Assembly (NCBI GenBank): GCA_963969495.1
Contig: OZ018322.1
Location: 155,784,848 to 155,848,847 of the forward strand
Length of the DNA: 64,000 nt
Direction of reading: 5' to 3'
DNA from: Ceratothoa steindachneri
Lineage: Eukaryota; Arthropoda; Malacostraca; Isopoda; Cymothoidae
Position numbers and translations under genes: made by a program. Of this stretch, positions 31,560 to 43,999 are shown in pieces (within the stretch, counting starts at the first letter, position 1; each line of letters begins with the position of its first letter). A model generated the notes under the pieces. That model saw only the letters and a list, made by a program, of their open reading frames with translations, was not told the DNA's origin and did no database searches.

Positions 31560-33035
31560 GAAGTGAAAAATGACAGGGCAAGTTGTGGCAAGACCAATAA
31601 GCGTTATAGTATTCACCTGAAGCAAAAATTAATAAAGAAAAGAGAAAGTCGAGTGTCTGTTAGTGACCTAGGTTAAGAGTATAAAATATATAAGTCCACT
31701 ATCTCTACATTTATCAAACACAATGAGACACTAAAGGCCGCTGATGTGGCTAAAGGAGTGTTTGGAAAATCAAATAAAAGGCAACAAATTCTAGAACAGA
31801 TAAAACAGTTGCTCTTAGTTTGAATAAATGATAGCAAACTGAAAGGAGATTGTTATTGAGGCCACAATATGTGAAAAGGCTAAGAAGTTGCACAGTGATT
31901 TAGTTGCCAAAACAGCCAGTACAAGTGACTCTGGCACTCAAGAATTCGAGGCAAACAGAAGTTGGTTAGAGAAGTTCCGCAAACGAAGTGACATTCATAG
32001 TGTTGTAAGACATAATGAGATAGCAAGTTCTGATAAAATTGTTACTGAAATGTTTGTGGGTAAGTTTGCTGCTTATGTGGGAAGTCGGGGTTACCTCTCA
32101 CAACAAGATTTTAACTCTGATGAGACCGAACTATTCTGGAAAAAATGCCAAGAAAAACTTACATCAGTCAAGAGGAAAAGACACTCCCTGGGCACAAGCA
32201 AATGAAAGACAGGTTGACTCTTTTAATGTGTGCTAATGCGAGTGGGGACTGCAAAATAAAACCACTTCTTGTCTATCACTCAGAAAACCCATCAATGGTC
32301 TTTAAGAGGAACAATGTGCACAGGTCTACATTGCCAGTAATGTGGAAATCAAATTCAAAGGCTTGGATAACAAGAATTCTTTTTCGTGAATGGTTGACAG
32401 ATGTGTTTGCCCTAGCATCAGAACATATTTTGACGACAATATGATACTAAATTGTTTTCTTATCATGGATAATGCTCCTGCACAGCCTCCAAGTTTAAAA
32501 GATGACCTACATGATGCTCTAAACTTTATCGAAATTAAATTCTTACCGCCAAACCCAACTCCTCTACTTCAGCCAATGGACCAACAAGTAATCTTCAACT
32601 TCAAGAAGTTATACACCAAGCATATTTTTTGCAAGGTGTTTCCAAGTTACCAGTCACACGGACTTAACCTTGAGAGAGTTTTGGAAGGACCACTTTCATA
32701 TCTTCCATTGCATAAACCTCATTGCCGAGGTTTCTAAGCGCACACTACAGTTAGCTTGGAACAAACTTTGAACATGTTGTGTGCCTGAAAGAGATTTTGA
32801 AAGCTTTGGGGAAGCACCAGAAGAGACGGGAGAGGCAGTAGTCGATGGGGTAATTACCCTTGGAAAAAGTTTGGGATTGGAGGTCGACACTGATGATGTG
32901 GAGGAGCTTGTGCAGGACCGATAGAGAGAACTCAACACAGAAAACCTTGATCAGCTAAAGGAAGCCGAGAAAGAATTTTCATCAGAAGGTGAAAGGGAAG
33001 AGGTTTTAAGCGCTGAGGTCCAAAAAATGTGTGGC
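31560..33035 (+). pseudogene. Tigger/pogo-type transposase (CENP-B-like helix-turn-helix plus DDE domain), frameshifted
   Basis: The first part reads KRYSIHLKQKLIKKRESRVS and FIKHNETLKAADVAKGV, the CENP-B-like DNA-binding region. The frame at 31888-32205 has SWLEKFRKRSDIHSVVRHNE and GYLSQQDFNSDETELFWKK, with the first catalytic D in NSDET. A shift near 32.15 kb leads to TYISQEEKTLPGHKQMKDRL, TLLMCANASGDCKIKPLLVY. Another near 32.41 kb leads to LIMDNAPAQPPSL (second D, in MDNAPA) and IKFLPPNPTPLLQPMDQQVI (the PPNxTPxLQPMDQ motif with the third D). A further shift near 32.69 kb leads to an acidic tail (GLEVDTDDVEELVQDR). All catalytic motifs are readable, but at least three frameshifts and several stops break the gene. 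These transposases act by cut and paste at TA sites. Confidence 0.93.
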
Positions 33036-34124
33036 ATGTAAGGTTGAGAAGGAATGCCCTCGAAGGACCACCGTGAGAGGAAGCCCCCTCGGAAATACCC
33101 CTCTATTCTTTCAAGACCACGTGCGCCAGGGGAAAGAAACGGTTCCTCGCTTAATCACCACACAGCTGTATTTTCTTTTGGCTGCCATACGTCGCCCCCT
33201 CCCTCCCCTGCGATAACGCCGTGTGCAGCGCAGCCACATTAACCCTACCCCGATATTGCGAGGCAAGTTTCATCATCTGGAGCAACGCGTTATCATGAAA
33301 TGTGTTTGCTTAAACTGGCGTTAAGAATCCCCTAGGGACCGCAAGGCCATGATGCGTCTATCGGATCAGCCATCCGGGTATTTAACCCAAAGCTCACCAT
33401 CTCTCGAGGGGATTAAAAGCCCACCATCCCCTCCGTTCAGACTGCCGTCTGTTTCTCGTGAACCCTTGTAACCGGTCTTTGTACTTCGTCGAAGATCTCG
33501 CCAGCAGATCTATCTTCGTTAAGCTTTAGCCCCTGTCAGAAGAAAGCTATCAAACCCCCCTTTTTCAGGAGAGTTGTGCGGCCCTCTCATCTTCCTTGCC
33601 CCTTCAAGATTCCCGTTCTTTTGAGACTGAGACTCCCTGCCGATCGGCAGAATTGTCTCGAGTTGAGATTACGTCTATTTGGAGCAGAGAAAATCTCATT
33701 CTTCATCACGAAGTAATTCAACTCCATCTTCAAGTCCTTCCCGTCAAGACTCCTTGAAGTATCTTATTGAAGACCTGTGCCATTGTCTTCCACCCCCATC
33801 CAATTCACCCCCGCTTGAAGGTATGGTCATCCTCAGATTACCTGGTTAAACTTCACTTAATTCATTTAACTACCACAAGTAATTTGTTCCCCATTTTTTA
33901 TATATAGAAATTTCCCCGTTTTATTATATATATTTAAATTATATTTTGGGGTATTGTCTTTATATATCCTTTGAACTGCAACTTGGCAAGCCATTAGTCA
34001 AAAAACCCGTTAAACCATAAATCGCACTCTTTATTAATCCCCCTGAACTATCTCAAGCGGTCTGTGGTCAGCTGTCTGCCCGTGCTTGTGTACGACTCTG
34101 AGCGCCAAGCTAGTCGATACAGGT
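33036..34124. other. About 1.1-kb insertion splitting the Tigger gene, no recognised coding
   Basis: This GC-richer, pyrimidine-rich stretch separates the acidic tail of the Tigger transposase from its last segment at 34.13 kb. Small plus-strand frames at 33031-33242 have no similarity I know. A solo LTR is one possibility, since it starts near tgtaaggttgag. I could not find matching target duplications, so the class and boundaries stay open. Confidence 0.45.
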
Positions 34125-34440
34125 ATACCACGACAGAGGCAAACTGCATATGTTTATTGAAAAGCATCATCCAGATCAAAATGCGAGCATTAGAGTGTTG
34201 GACAATATGAACGAAATTGTTGGGTCTTATTTCCAAAATGTTCTCAAAAATAAGAGAAACAAACCACTCTGGGTAGATTTCTTGTGCGAAAAGAAACCAG
34301 AGAGAAATCTTGCAAGAGACCAAGACGAGAAGAAACGCCAGAAACTGAGTTGCAATCTTTTTTAATGGAGAGCGAATCACCATCAAAGCAATAGAAATCC
34401 CTACCAACAACCATCCACCTCTGCCAGCAACTTCAACGAA
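34125..34440 (+). pseudogene. Tigger/pogo transposase C-terminal fragment
   Basis: The frame at 34150-34365 reads MFIEKHHPDQNASIRVLDNM, continuing NEIVGSYFQNVLKNKRNKPL and DFLCEKKPERNLARDQDEK. The pattern EKHHPDxAxxxRxxxxxNxxVxxHFxxIL is the C-terminal end of Tigger-type transposases. It continues the protein that breaks off at 33.03 kb in the same orientation, which supports an insertion between them. Confidence 0.75.
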
Positions 34441-36515
34441 GCAGAGTAAGTTATTAAATTTATTTATACTACATACATATTAGAATTTAATCTACATATT
34501 TCTGATTTATTTAAGTCTATTCAAGTTCATTCCTGCTTGTCATTGTCCTTATATTACAGGTTTCTGACCACAGGGGTCAACAGAAACTAATAGAAATGTA
34601 AAATAGATATGAAGATTTTGGCATGGAACGAAATAATGCTTTTTACTTTAATTTAATGGCAAAAAATAATGCTTCCTAACTAGAGTATTCGCAAGTCGAA
34701 TGACACAAGAAACCAATTAGATTCGATTTGGGAGATACCACTGTATAAGGTTTGGAAGGTGAAAGAAAGTACAAAATAATTTTCTTTAATGAAACACCTT
34801 TCTTTCCTTGTAAGACAACTGGGAGATCGACTGTCGGAAGAAAAAAAGGGGAATTCGACCACTACACCTGTAGTGTGCTAACAGAAAAGCATTCTGAGAC
34901 CATCCACTTTTGGGACCGTCTTTTAACCAAAACTATTAGTTATTTTATGTTTATTCACCAGCACACCCCACTGGTATCAGGATGCCCCTCGAGACCACTT
35001 CCTGATAATGATCCAAGAGCAGTCTTGTAGTGATGCATTCGTTTTCAGAGCAAGCATGCAAAATCCCTTTATATCGATTCAACTGAAGACCTGTGGAAGA
35101 TACCAAAGGATCGGTTTCACAAGGCAGCCTCTGTCTCCTCAATAGTACTATTGATCTGAAGTACCTATTTAGAGGCAGTTTTTTATGTTATGTAAAGTAC
35201 GGGTACATATAAACACAAACATAGGCCTCCTTGTGGCGATCTGGGTCTTTCATCAATATCAGTGTCATAAGTTAATAGGCCAATGAGTTGTAAACAGAAA
35301 CGCTCTTCCTGCCTTAAATCTAATCATCGAATTTCTATTAGTCAGAGGATAAAACTTATTCCTTCAAAAAATAAGAGTCGTCAGACGAGGGACAGCCCTG
35401 CTATCATTCTAATAAACCTTGGCTATTAACTCAGGTTTATCATCTGAATAAACCTTAATATTAATTTTAGATAAACTTCCAATCTTCCTCGCTGAAGGCT
35501 ACATTACGTTCCAGAGGTCGTCATGGACGTTCAATAAAATACGTTTATGAGATAGTAAATAACACCCGCCACTACTTTCTTTCTTTATGGCCTAACAAAT
35601 CATTGTTTTATTTCCGATGTAATTAAAGGGTTATTTAGACAGATAAAGGCATATTTTAGTATAAATTTTTAATGATAAGAGATAATTAAATGGAAAATTA
35701 TAATAGAAAATTAGATAATTAGTATTAAATTTAAATTGGAAAGACACATAAATCAGGAAAGATTAGTAGAATAAAGAAATGAGGAAATGAGGACAGAGAG
35801 TTATAAAGGTTCCTTTGTTATTGAGACGTTAAAATGCATTTGTATTTTCACACTTAAAAATATTCGATGACGATGATAATGCTCATCTTTACCATCATCA
35901 ATTTGACAGAAAACTAGTAATCATCATCATTATTTTTATTCTACCTCAAAACAATGTCATAGCCTTAAATAAAGTCGATCCTCTTTTTTTTCTTCTTCTT
36001 CCACAAATAGTGGGATTAACCACACTAAACAGTATTATTATTCGATCACACAAAATGAGCGATCAATGTAAATAAAATTACCAATATATTGTTATTATTA
36101 TTCCCTACTGAATTTGGATCGGCGCACCTAAATTCTTTATAAAACGAAAAGTTGTTGAAACTAAAAATAAGACCTATCAATGGGAAATTGAGACAATGGG
36201 AAGACAATAGGTGCTAACAATGTCACAAAAGGGCAAATATGGAGAGATAATTGCCTTATTTCGAGTTCCTACGAGAAAAAAAATTGCCCCCTAATAAAAT
36301 AAAAATTAATAAAATCTAAATTAATGCGAACAAAGCGCAATTTCATGGGACTCACCCGGGCGAGGAATCCAATTCAGATCCCTCACCAATCTTCATTAGG
36401 GTTTACAAGGTCATAATGTTTTTAATCAAGGCTTCCTAGATCACACATGCCAGGGTTTCAAACGACCACTTTATGATAACGTCACGGATGGGGCGGTGTT
36501 ACGGGAACTATGTTG
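34441..36515. other. AT-rich spacer without recognised features
   Basis: Short open frames at 34752-35030 (plus) and 35142-34951 (minus) have no recognisable similarity. No inverted repeat or microsatellite of note is seen. Confidence 0.4.
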
Positions 36516-36524
36516 TTTCGTGGG

Positions 36525-36525
36525 T

Positions 36526-36559
<34 letters not shown>

Positions 36560-36560
36560 T
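36525..36560 (-). repeat. (ATT)n tail of the L2-like element
   Basis: aataat repeats on the plus strand, so (ATT)n on the element strand, immediately follow the conserved tail word ggcgctatataaaacctata. L2-like LINEs of animals often end this way. Confidence 0.8.
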
Positions 36561-38640
36561 CATACTACTACTAATATAATATAGGTTTTATATAGCGCCC
36601 TTCAAGACTTTGAAGTCGTCGCAAGGTGACTTACGTTGACTAGGAAAAAGGCGTGACTTAAGAAATGGGGTTTTAGAGTCCGCTTAAAAGTGTCAGGCGA
36701 GGAAGAGGAATGTATGCCAGCAGGTAGATCATTCTATAGCTTAGAGGCAACTACAGAGAAGGCACGATCATCCACACAGCAGAGGCTAGTGCGAGAAACC
36801 GAAAGCAGGAAGGCACTTCCCGAGCGCAGGTTCTTTGTTATCTCGACACAGCCAGTGTGGAAGACAGATAAGGGTGAGTAGTGTGGTTTAGGATTACAAA
36901 TGTGAAAAGGAGGACTTTAAAAGTAATTCAAAATTCAATAGGCAGCTATGCCGTTTGCGGCTTAAGTCGTGTATCATAAGAGAACAGTTCTCGAACAAGT
37001 TGAAGGGGACGAATTGTAGTATTTCTTACCTTAACAGAGTTAAGGTAATCAAAGCAGTAGGACACAAAGGCATGGATGGTTATCTGGTAATTGTTTAGGT
37101 CAAACTGGGACCGGATACGACGGAGGTTACAGAGAAAGCATGGAGACGTTTTGCTGATATTAGCAATGTGCGATTTGAATTCGAGTTGACTGTCAAAGGA
37201 AGCACACACGATTCTGAAGTTGTCAGAGAACGCGATCGGGGAGCATCATACATTGAGAGAGGAAGCGATATTTTTCCAATAAGCGACATCTATTGAGGTG
37301 CCCATCAACAGAACCTTGGTTTTGTCATGATTGAGTTTGAGGAAGCTATTCGATAGCCATTCAGTAATCGTCTCATATGGGATTAAAAAATTAGCGACGC
37401 TCACGGCGAATGAGTCTGGGGAAGAAGAATTTGAGAGATACGAGTAGGTCAATAATTTGAAAGATTATTGGGGGCAAGATTTTGTTTCATTAAGATTGGA
37501 CGGAAAATATGTTTAAATTCAGAAGGCACTTCACTTATCAACGGGGATGCGTTGAAGATACTCACAAGGTGTGATAGGAGGACAGGTAAGTAGTGGAACT
37601 AGCGACTGAGTGGGAAAGTGTTAAGCGAGAGCAGGGTTTATTTTTATCAGCAGAGTATCGAAGCGAGCACTTTAGGGAAGAATAGGGTGAGAGAAGTGAG
37701 ATTGGAAGGTGTAGTAAGCTGAGTTAGAGTTTGACAGGAGGAAGAAGAAAACATAATCCTAGGTCATGTATTAACTATATTTTCAGAGAAAAGGGCACTA
37801 GAGTCAGATGGGGAGATGAGGGGTGGGGGAGTTTGGTGTAGCCAGGGAGACGAGAGACTAGTGAGGAACATGAAAAGTTCATGGTGTTTTTGTTTGCTTT
37901 CGTCAAGGATTTTACGGGTCTCATGGGAGTATCGCAGAAGGGATATGTACGCAGGAGTTGCAAGAGAATAGGCGAGATAAGCCTGTTTCGTCCCCATGTT
38001 TCCGGTGCGTTCGGAAGAAAGCGCCTCTCACATTCTCTTTTTTGTTCATTAGCCTCAAGCAGTGTGTTGCAGAACAATGCGGCACGGGATCTTCGAGATG
38101 AGGTGGACGAAGGGGAGCGTAAGTTTCTAGGAAGTAGGAGAGTGACTACTAAAAGGAGCGGAGACAAACTTGAAGTCAGAAGAGGGGGAGACAGTGGGGC
38201 TATTCTGGAGAATTGAGGCGACATTCGGGTTGTGTAAGCATGCGACAGGACCGTTGGGGACGGTAGTTTGAGCAGGTAGAGTTAAACCTAATAGAATAAT
38301 AAAATCATCAAAAATAGCATTTGAGAGGTCTGTGATAGAGTTGGTAACTTGGTATTGGGATAAAAAGAGATCAAGAATGTTACCGTGGGCGGAGATGGGA
38401 AAAGTGACGACTTGCTAGAGAGAAAAAGTTCGAATACTTCAAGGAGTTGTTGATTGAGACTGTGTTTGTTTGGGATATTGAAGTTGACGAGGAGCACCAA
38501 GATGGTAGGGTCAGTTATTGCATGACGGCATCCACTACTACTCGTACAAGATGGAAAAGGGCCGGCCTCAGTCGAAGGACCAGCGGTCGGAACGTGATAT
38601 GAAACTTGTGAACAAATTGAAGCATCAACAGTCAAGCGAC
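36530..38640 (-). pseudogene. L2/CR1-like non-LTR retrotransposon, decayed and truncated
   Basis: The minus strand reads in LINE order. Endonuclease end at 38635-38288 (PTILVLLVNFNIPNKHSLNQ, where GDFNI is expected). Linker LRYSHETRKILDESKQKHHE at about 37.9 kb. RT end at 37452-37246 (WLSNSFLKLNHDKTKVLLMG). C-terminal block at 37209-36946 (FDSQLEFKSHIANISKTSPC, IHAFVSYCFDYLNSV, LQLVRELFS). It finishes with the conserved 3' word containing tatagcgcc and the (ATT)n tail. The central RT palm is not readable. The wording NDKTEVLLIG, LSFKSHISNISKTAF and IHAFVSSRLDYCNSLL is typical of L2-type elements. Confidence 0.82.
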
Positions 38641-38749
38641 AAGCTGGAATCGCACATTAAAACTATTTTAAAAATTCCACTCACAAGAGTAGATCATTTT
38701 ATCTAACGTTACGTTTAACCAAGGCGGAATAAATAACCCGTAAAAATCG

Positions 38750-38995
38750 TTTTCTTTCACTCTGTCAGATCCTCACTCCATTCATTACATCGGTAAAGGA
38801 GGCAAGGACATTTCAAAACGTTTAAGATGATCGAATAAGATCGAAAGCTTAGCAATTTAGTTTGTTTTTTACCATACACATTCATTTAAAAAAGAGATGA
38901 ATACTGGACAAGTAATCCACCATCAACAAGATGGAATAAAAAAGATAGTTAGAAGAAGAGAAAGCTGCCAAAGGAAATTAATTAAAGCTGAGAGC
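38750..38995 (+). repeat. Dispersed repeat R, copy 3
   Basis: Matches copy 2 at 28.05-28.33 kb in the same orientation (tacatcggtaaaggaggcaa, gatgatcgaataagatcgaa, agttagaagaagag). Unlike copies 1 and 2 it does not end at an (AT)n array. It ends at about 38.99 kb where the RT remnant of another LINE begins. Confidence 0.85.
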
Positions 38996-40572
38996 AATTT
39001 CTGTGCTTCTTTTCTTCTCGAAGCCAAACTGTTGTTTAGTTCATAGAGTGTTTTCTGTTAGGTATTAATTCAGTCGATGGTTAAAATTTTTTTCGAATAT
39101 CTTCGAGATGAAGTCGAGAAGGGATATAGGCCTGTAGTTTCCGACCTCAGAAGTATATTTTTCTAGTCTTCGAAATGATTACATCTTCGTTATTTTTAAT
39201 TCGTATGGGAAATATACCGTCCTTATGCAGTGTTAAACATATTCTTTAACCGCTTGAGTATATTACATATTTGGGGCCTCTATTTAGTTCTTCCTGGTGA
39301 GGCACGATCTTCTTGGCGCTTTTTCTTTAAAATTTGAGATGGTATTTCTTAGCTCTTTGGGGGTAATTTTGGCGTTGATTCCTTCATTGGTGATTCGGGT
39401 AGGTTCGGTTTATTTGTCATTTAGTGAATTGATTATCTGATATTCAAAGACGATATCGAAAAATTCTCCTTCTCCTTCTCGATAAGGATGAAAAAGCTTT
39501 CCAGTGTTCCTTGAATAGACTTTCAATCTCATATTCTTCTTCAATTCAATTTCCATGTCTGTTTTTAATACTTGTTGTTTCCATTTTGTATTTCCTATTC
39601 GTTTTACCTTCTTCCAGACTCGTTTTTGATATTTTGAACGGCTGTCTCCCAAAAATCATTTAGTTTGACAGTAGTTTGTTTTTTTATCGTTCTCAGATTA
39701 AAGTATCTTTCCTTTGTTGTTTCATTTCTTTATAAAGCTTCATTTAATTATCTTATAATGGTATTATTTTCTTTCATCTCTGGGGTACATATAAAATATT
39801 CAATGGTTTATGAGTGGTTCATGGAATTGGATCGCTGTCTGCTGTTTGTATGTATGTCCGTATTCTTTTAAGTTCGTTGTTGATCTCTTCAAGTTTTCAT
39901 TCATTGAGTCCGTTTGATGCATCTGTCAAATTCCGTTTTGTATATGATCAATCGACTCTGTGGTAGGCCTTTTATTTATTGCGTGAGTCTGAATTGGTTG
40001 AAGATGAATAGTGAGTAACGTTGCATTATGATTGCTACAAAAAATATCAACAGGTTCCATATGATAGTTAATGGTAAATTGTTATTTGTAAGGCATATGT
40101 CTAGTGTTGTTATTGTATTTGTGATGAACGTTGGCAAGTTTGTAACTAGTTGTCTGACTCTATCTTTCTATAGAACTTGTAGGTCCGTTTCCGCTTGGTT
40201 GTTTCTTTTGTATTCGTTATCTGCACTTGTTGCATTTAAATTTCCCATTAACAAGATTGTTATTATATTATTAAATATTCTCACAAAGTTATTTATGGGA
40301 AGATTTGGGTGCCGAGGCGCTTGATACCTCGCAGCAATGATTATGTTGCATAGTTCCATTCTGATCTCAATTGAAAGGTAAGATTCGGTTAGTCCTTGGT
40401 ACATCCTGTAGTTCAATCCTCTTTTAAAAGCTATTGCTGCGCCATCATATTCGTTCCTGTGACTAGGAGAAACTATTTCATAGTTCAGAAAAGAGATACA
40501 GCCTTGCTGCCGCCCTCCAGCTCCCACCCACCCCAAAGAGTATAATACATTTTTCCTGGTCTGTTGTGTCAA
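38996..40572 (-). pseudogene. Non-LTR ORF2 fragment (endonuclease and first part of RT), decayed
   Basis: The minus strand reads AIAFKRGLNYRMYQGLTESY with LSIEI following, then LLMGNLNATSADNEYKRNNQ (expected GDLNA) at 40572-40168. A decayed linker follows and, near 39.0-39.1 kb, NSLASRRK and similar words matching the RT region after PISLL. The endonuclease wording parallels element A (TVAIKRGIKYQ) and element B (AIVLKKGLKYQ), so it belongs to the same clade. It is cut off on the left by repeat R. Confidence 0.72.
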
Positions 40573-40639
40573 AACATGAGAGCCTAACCCCCATCATCGC
40601 TCGCCCCATCGTAGTATAGCTCAGTGAATAAAGAATTCA

Positions 40640-42060
40640 GATATAACCTTCGCTAAAACTATACCTTTTCTTGTAAGGGCATAATTGGAAAGTTCAAAGA
40701 AAGGAGGTTTGTGGTCTAGCCCACTGAGGAACCCGTAGCCAAGAGGCATCCTGGATTGCAACTGAGTTACGACCTGCGGGAAGGACACGATCCTACCTCG
40801 TGGGTCCGGCTAGAAACACAAATGGTTTACAGCCACCTCTGTGTACGCTGGAGGTAACTCCGAATAACCAAAACCCGTTTGAAGAGGCGGTATTCTTGGA
40901 TCAGGGTCTTTAATTCGCCCCTCATCTATCATTAACTCAGTCATTTATTTACACCCTTTTGATAAACCCTTCAAGTCCCATACTCATATTTAACTCTCTT
41001 ATTGGATTCATAGCTCACATGGGCAGTTAACAGCGGGGTGAGAAGCTTTCTCCAGCCAATCTCGAATCGCAAATTCACGCGTATAAACCTACACGCAATA
41101 GGTAGCGAGACCACCCTACGCCTTCGACACAACAGTGATACGAAATTTATATTACCACGTACCGAAACATTAAGGCATTTGGCACACTAGGTACCCCATC
41201 ACCAACATCATAAACATGGACAGTAGACAGACACTGATTTTACCGTTATCTAATGATGCCCAGACTTTCCACACACGCGCTAAAGATGATCTAGCAGACA
41301 AAGAATACCACACCACACTGTCAGATGCCATCAAAAAACGATACAAAATACGCAGAAGGTGTACCAGTCCTCTCTGACTGAAATTTATCACACAAGAGAT
41401 TCTCACCGATCAGAAAAATGAGTACGATGTGACTGAAATCCAAGACCTCTACTACAACCGCAAAAAACTGAGTGGTTATAACACTAACAGATGGTAAGTA
41501 CATAATCACACTGCTGGACTAGAGCATTAAGGCTCTAGGTACTCTCATACAAACATACCAACTATAATAACAACACAACTTACATCCACATCAGTGCCTG
41601 CGCTGCTATAGTGCTTGTCACCAGATAAACTCATGTAAAATCGAGCTTGTCTGTTCAAAATCCGGTGTAAAACGGCACTTTTACACCAAATGCACAAACA
41701 CCTCCCTCCGCTGTGTAAACTGTGTTGGTAGCCACGTTGCTGTGAGCATAAGTTGTCCGTACCCCATGAAGAAGACCGCAGATGCCATCTCGGAGCTACG
41801 GAAGCCGCAATTTACAACTCCCTCATCGCCTCCGCTACTCCCAATCTCATTCAGCCGTCCACCCCTCAGAACCCCCACTCTCACAAGAACATACGCGCTG
41901 CTGCCGGTGATTCCAGGGCCACTCAAAATGCCACATCGACACACACGCCCACACAACACCAAGTGCCTCATAGTAACCCCAAGATACAACTGGTCATTTT
42001 GTTCTCCGCGGTAGTAAAAGACATGTTAGGAGGTGATCCCTAAATATACACTAAAGCCCT
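40640..42060 (+). pseudogene. Non-LTR leader and ORF1 remnant with CCHC knuckles (element D)
   Basis: The region 40660-40900 carries words like the leaders of elements A and C (gtctagcccactgagg, acccgtagcc), though more loosely. At 41599-41760 the plus strand reads CLRCYSACHQINSC, a perfect CX2CX4HX4C knuckle. A second follows with one cysteine changed (CSKSGVKRHFYTKC), then a third, CVNCVGSHVAVSISC. The knuckle triplet is that of LINE ORF1 proteins. Frames upstream and downstream are broken. Confidence 0.6.
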
Positions 42061-42155
42061 CAACCTGGTTTATGCTTCGGGCGGATTAGGGCACATTGTC
42101 TTTTCCAACACGGTATTCGCCTTAATACAACAACAAAAAAAACGTTCGAACACTG

Positions 42156-42659
42156 TTGCTACCCACACTATTCTTTCCTAATCCTCAACCCTCCACCAGC
42201 GTCTATTCTCTTATCTTTCCACCCCCCGGCTCCAGTCTTAATTCTCCGACTCCAGCTCCCACCTCCCGACTCCCGTCCCTTTCCCACCCCACCCTATACT
42301 CCTACCTTTCCTCCCAATATCCTCACTCACTTTCCCACTTCCCCCACCCGCCTTCTATCGTCACCATCTCGTTTCACATAGTCCCCACCCTTCCTTCCGT
42401 AATCCTTACCATTCATTTCGGAGTTCCTACTCTTTCGTCCGTAATACCTACCATTCTTTCCCTCCTCACCTCTACTCTCACCATCCACATATTACCTTCT
42501 ATAGTCTTCACCTTTGCTTCCATTACCCGCGCCGCTGTTCCCACTGTTCACGCCTCTGCTCCTATTGCCTTCACCTCTCCTTCCACAGATCCCACCCTTT
42601 CTTCTTCCGCCCCCTCATCCCAACTAACTACAACATCATTCTCACTATCCAAAAACTGA
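42156..42659 (+). other. Long pyrimidine-rich open frame (167 codons), probably not a gene
   Basis: The frame encodes a protein made almost only of P, S, T, L, I and F (for example TPAPTSRLPSLSHPTLYSYL), with near-repeats such as VPTLPSVILTI and VPTLSSVIPTI. The openness is explained by a strong C/T bias, in which the stop codons TAA, TAG and TGA are rare. It lies downstream of the ORF1 remnant. I recognise no family and no signal peptide. Confidence 0.4.
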
Positions 42660-43249
42660 AAATGCTTACGAACACACACCATCCTAGATAACGCATCGCC
42701 ACCCTCTCTCTTGTTGCAATACCAGAAAATAGAGGAGCAAAAGACTGCGAAATTCATTACTCTCGTACATGCATTCCATTCCAGGCCTTAGGCCAGCGTA
42801 GTGCGCCACATTGACAATTATACACACAACAGATCTGACTACTCATTCCACATGACCGACATGTAGACTCACATGAAATACTTTCATCATATCTAACAAC
42901 ATCTACGCACCATGTACACCTACATTCCACGTACAGCAATACACCACTCACCTACATGCATAAAATAACAGCAACACGAACGACGTTTCCCAAGGCGTGC
43001 GTCTCTCTTCTCCAACGCCCTTTCCCCACGCCGTCCCAGTAGAATCATCAACCTGATGACTCCCCCCCCCCCTATCCCTTCCTAAGTTTTTAACGAACCC
43101 TTTCCTTTACAACTACATGATCTTCTGTGGTCTTCCACGGTGATCCCTCTCTGTTCTTTTCATACACATTGACTGAATGACTTGACAACTAATTGGTAAA
43201 TGAGGCAAGGTAAATAGAAGACGAGTTATGATGCAATAGTTTTAGTGGT

Positions 43250-43900
43250 TGATATTAAGACTGCGAATGGTAAGAAAGCTGTTTTCTGGCTCAAGCTTGA
43301 TGTTAATTTTGGATCTTCGTCTCTATATCATGACAGCTTCAGTCATGACGAGTCGTCGTCGAAAACTCTCCTGGAAAAGGATGGCTGTTTTGCTATTTAG
43401 CATTTCTCGGGTGAGGATCGTCCGATGCTTTGCAGTGTGGTGTTAGATGTCTCCGTCTGGGATGTGTGTTGCTAGTTGCCGAGACAGGGTTGTTGATGTC
43501 ATCTCAATACAAGAGGATGTGTGATGCTCCGTTTACCTTGTCTTCGATTTCTCTACTTTTTTTACTGTCTTTCTTATTCTCTCGTTCCGAATTTTATCTA
43601 TCCTTGTCACTCCATAGAGTAATCGCACCATTCTCATTTCAGTCACAACCATTTTCATTTTCTCTGCCCTCTTCATAGGCCATACGTCTACTTTATAGGT
43701 CATTAATGGCCAAACAACAGTTTTATAGGCTCAACATTTTACTCTTGCACTGATCTTAACACATAAAACTCCAGGAATACATGTTTTTCTAATTGTTCTT
43801 GTCATAATCCCTTCTAGCTTCCCTTTAATTTTGACTTTCACTTGTGTAATTTCATTCCACCAATACATCTCTTTTCCCATTTGCTGAAACTTTTCCTGAC
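43250..43900 (-). pseudogene. RTE-type non-LTR, C-terminal RT remnant
   Basis: The minus strand near 43.6-43.85 kb reads KTVVWPLMTYKVDVWPMKRA followed by VVTEMRMVRLLYGVTRIDKI and RNE. The pattern LYGAETWxxKK...EMRMLRWxxGVTxxDxIRNE is the C-terminal part of LINE proteins often mislabelled craniofacial development protein 2. Sequence to 43.25 kb on the same strand continues in broken frames. The RT palm is not found. Confidence 0.7.
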
Positions 43901-43999
43901 CTCTTAGTTACTACTTCCTCTTAAAATTCAAGGATCTTAATTTCTCTTTTCATCAGTTATAAACTTTCTTTTCTAATTTTATATCCATAAGACTAATTG

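Noticed and set aside
36525..36600. The aat repeat as an independent microsatellite
   Set aside because: It directly follows the conserved tail word of an L2-like LINE on the minus strand, so it is the element tail.
40607..40680. tRNA-like A box (tagctcagtgaataaag)
   Set aside because: No matching B box or cloverleaf follows, and the word is too short to support a tRNA or SINE head.
42156..42659. A secreted proline-rich protein gene
   Set aside because: The openness is explained by C/T bias. There is no signal peptide and no recognisable family, and it sits in LINE remains.
43430..43678. Plus-strand open frame ending in a serine/leucine/phenylalanine-rich stretch
   Set aside because: The minus strand of the same stretch carries the RTE-type motif GVTRIDKIRNE, so this frame is a shadow.
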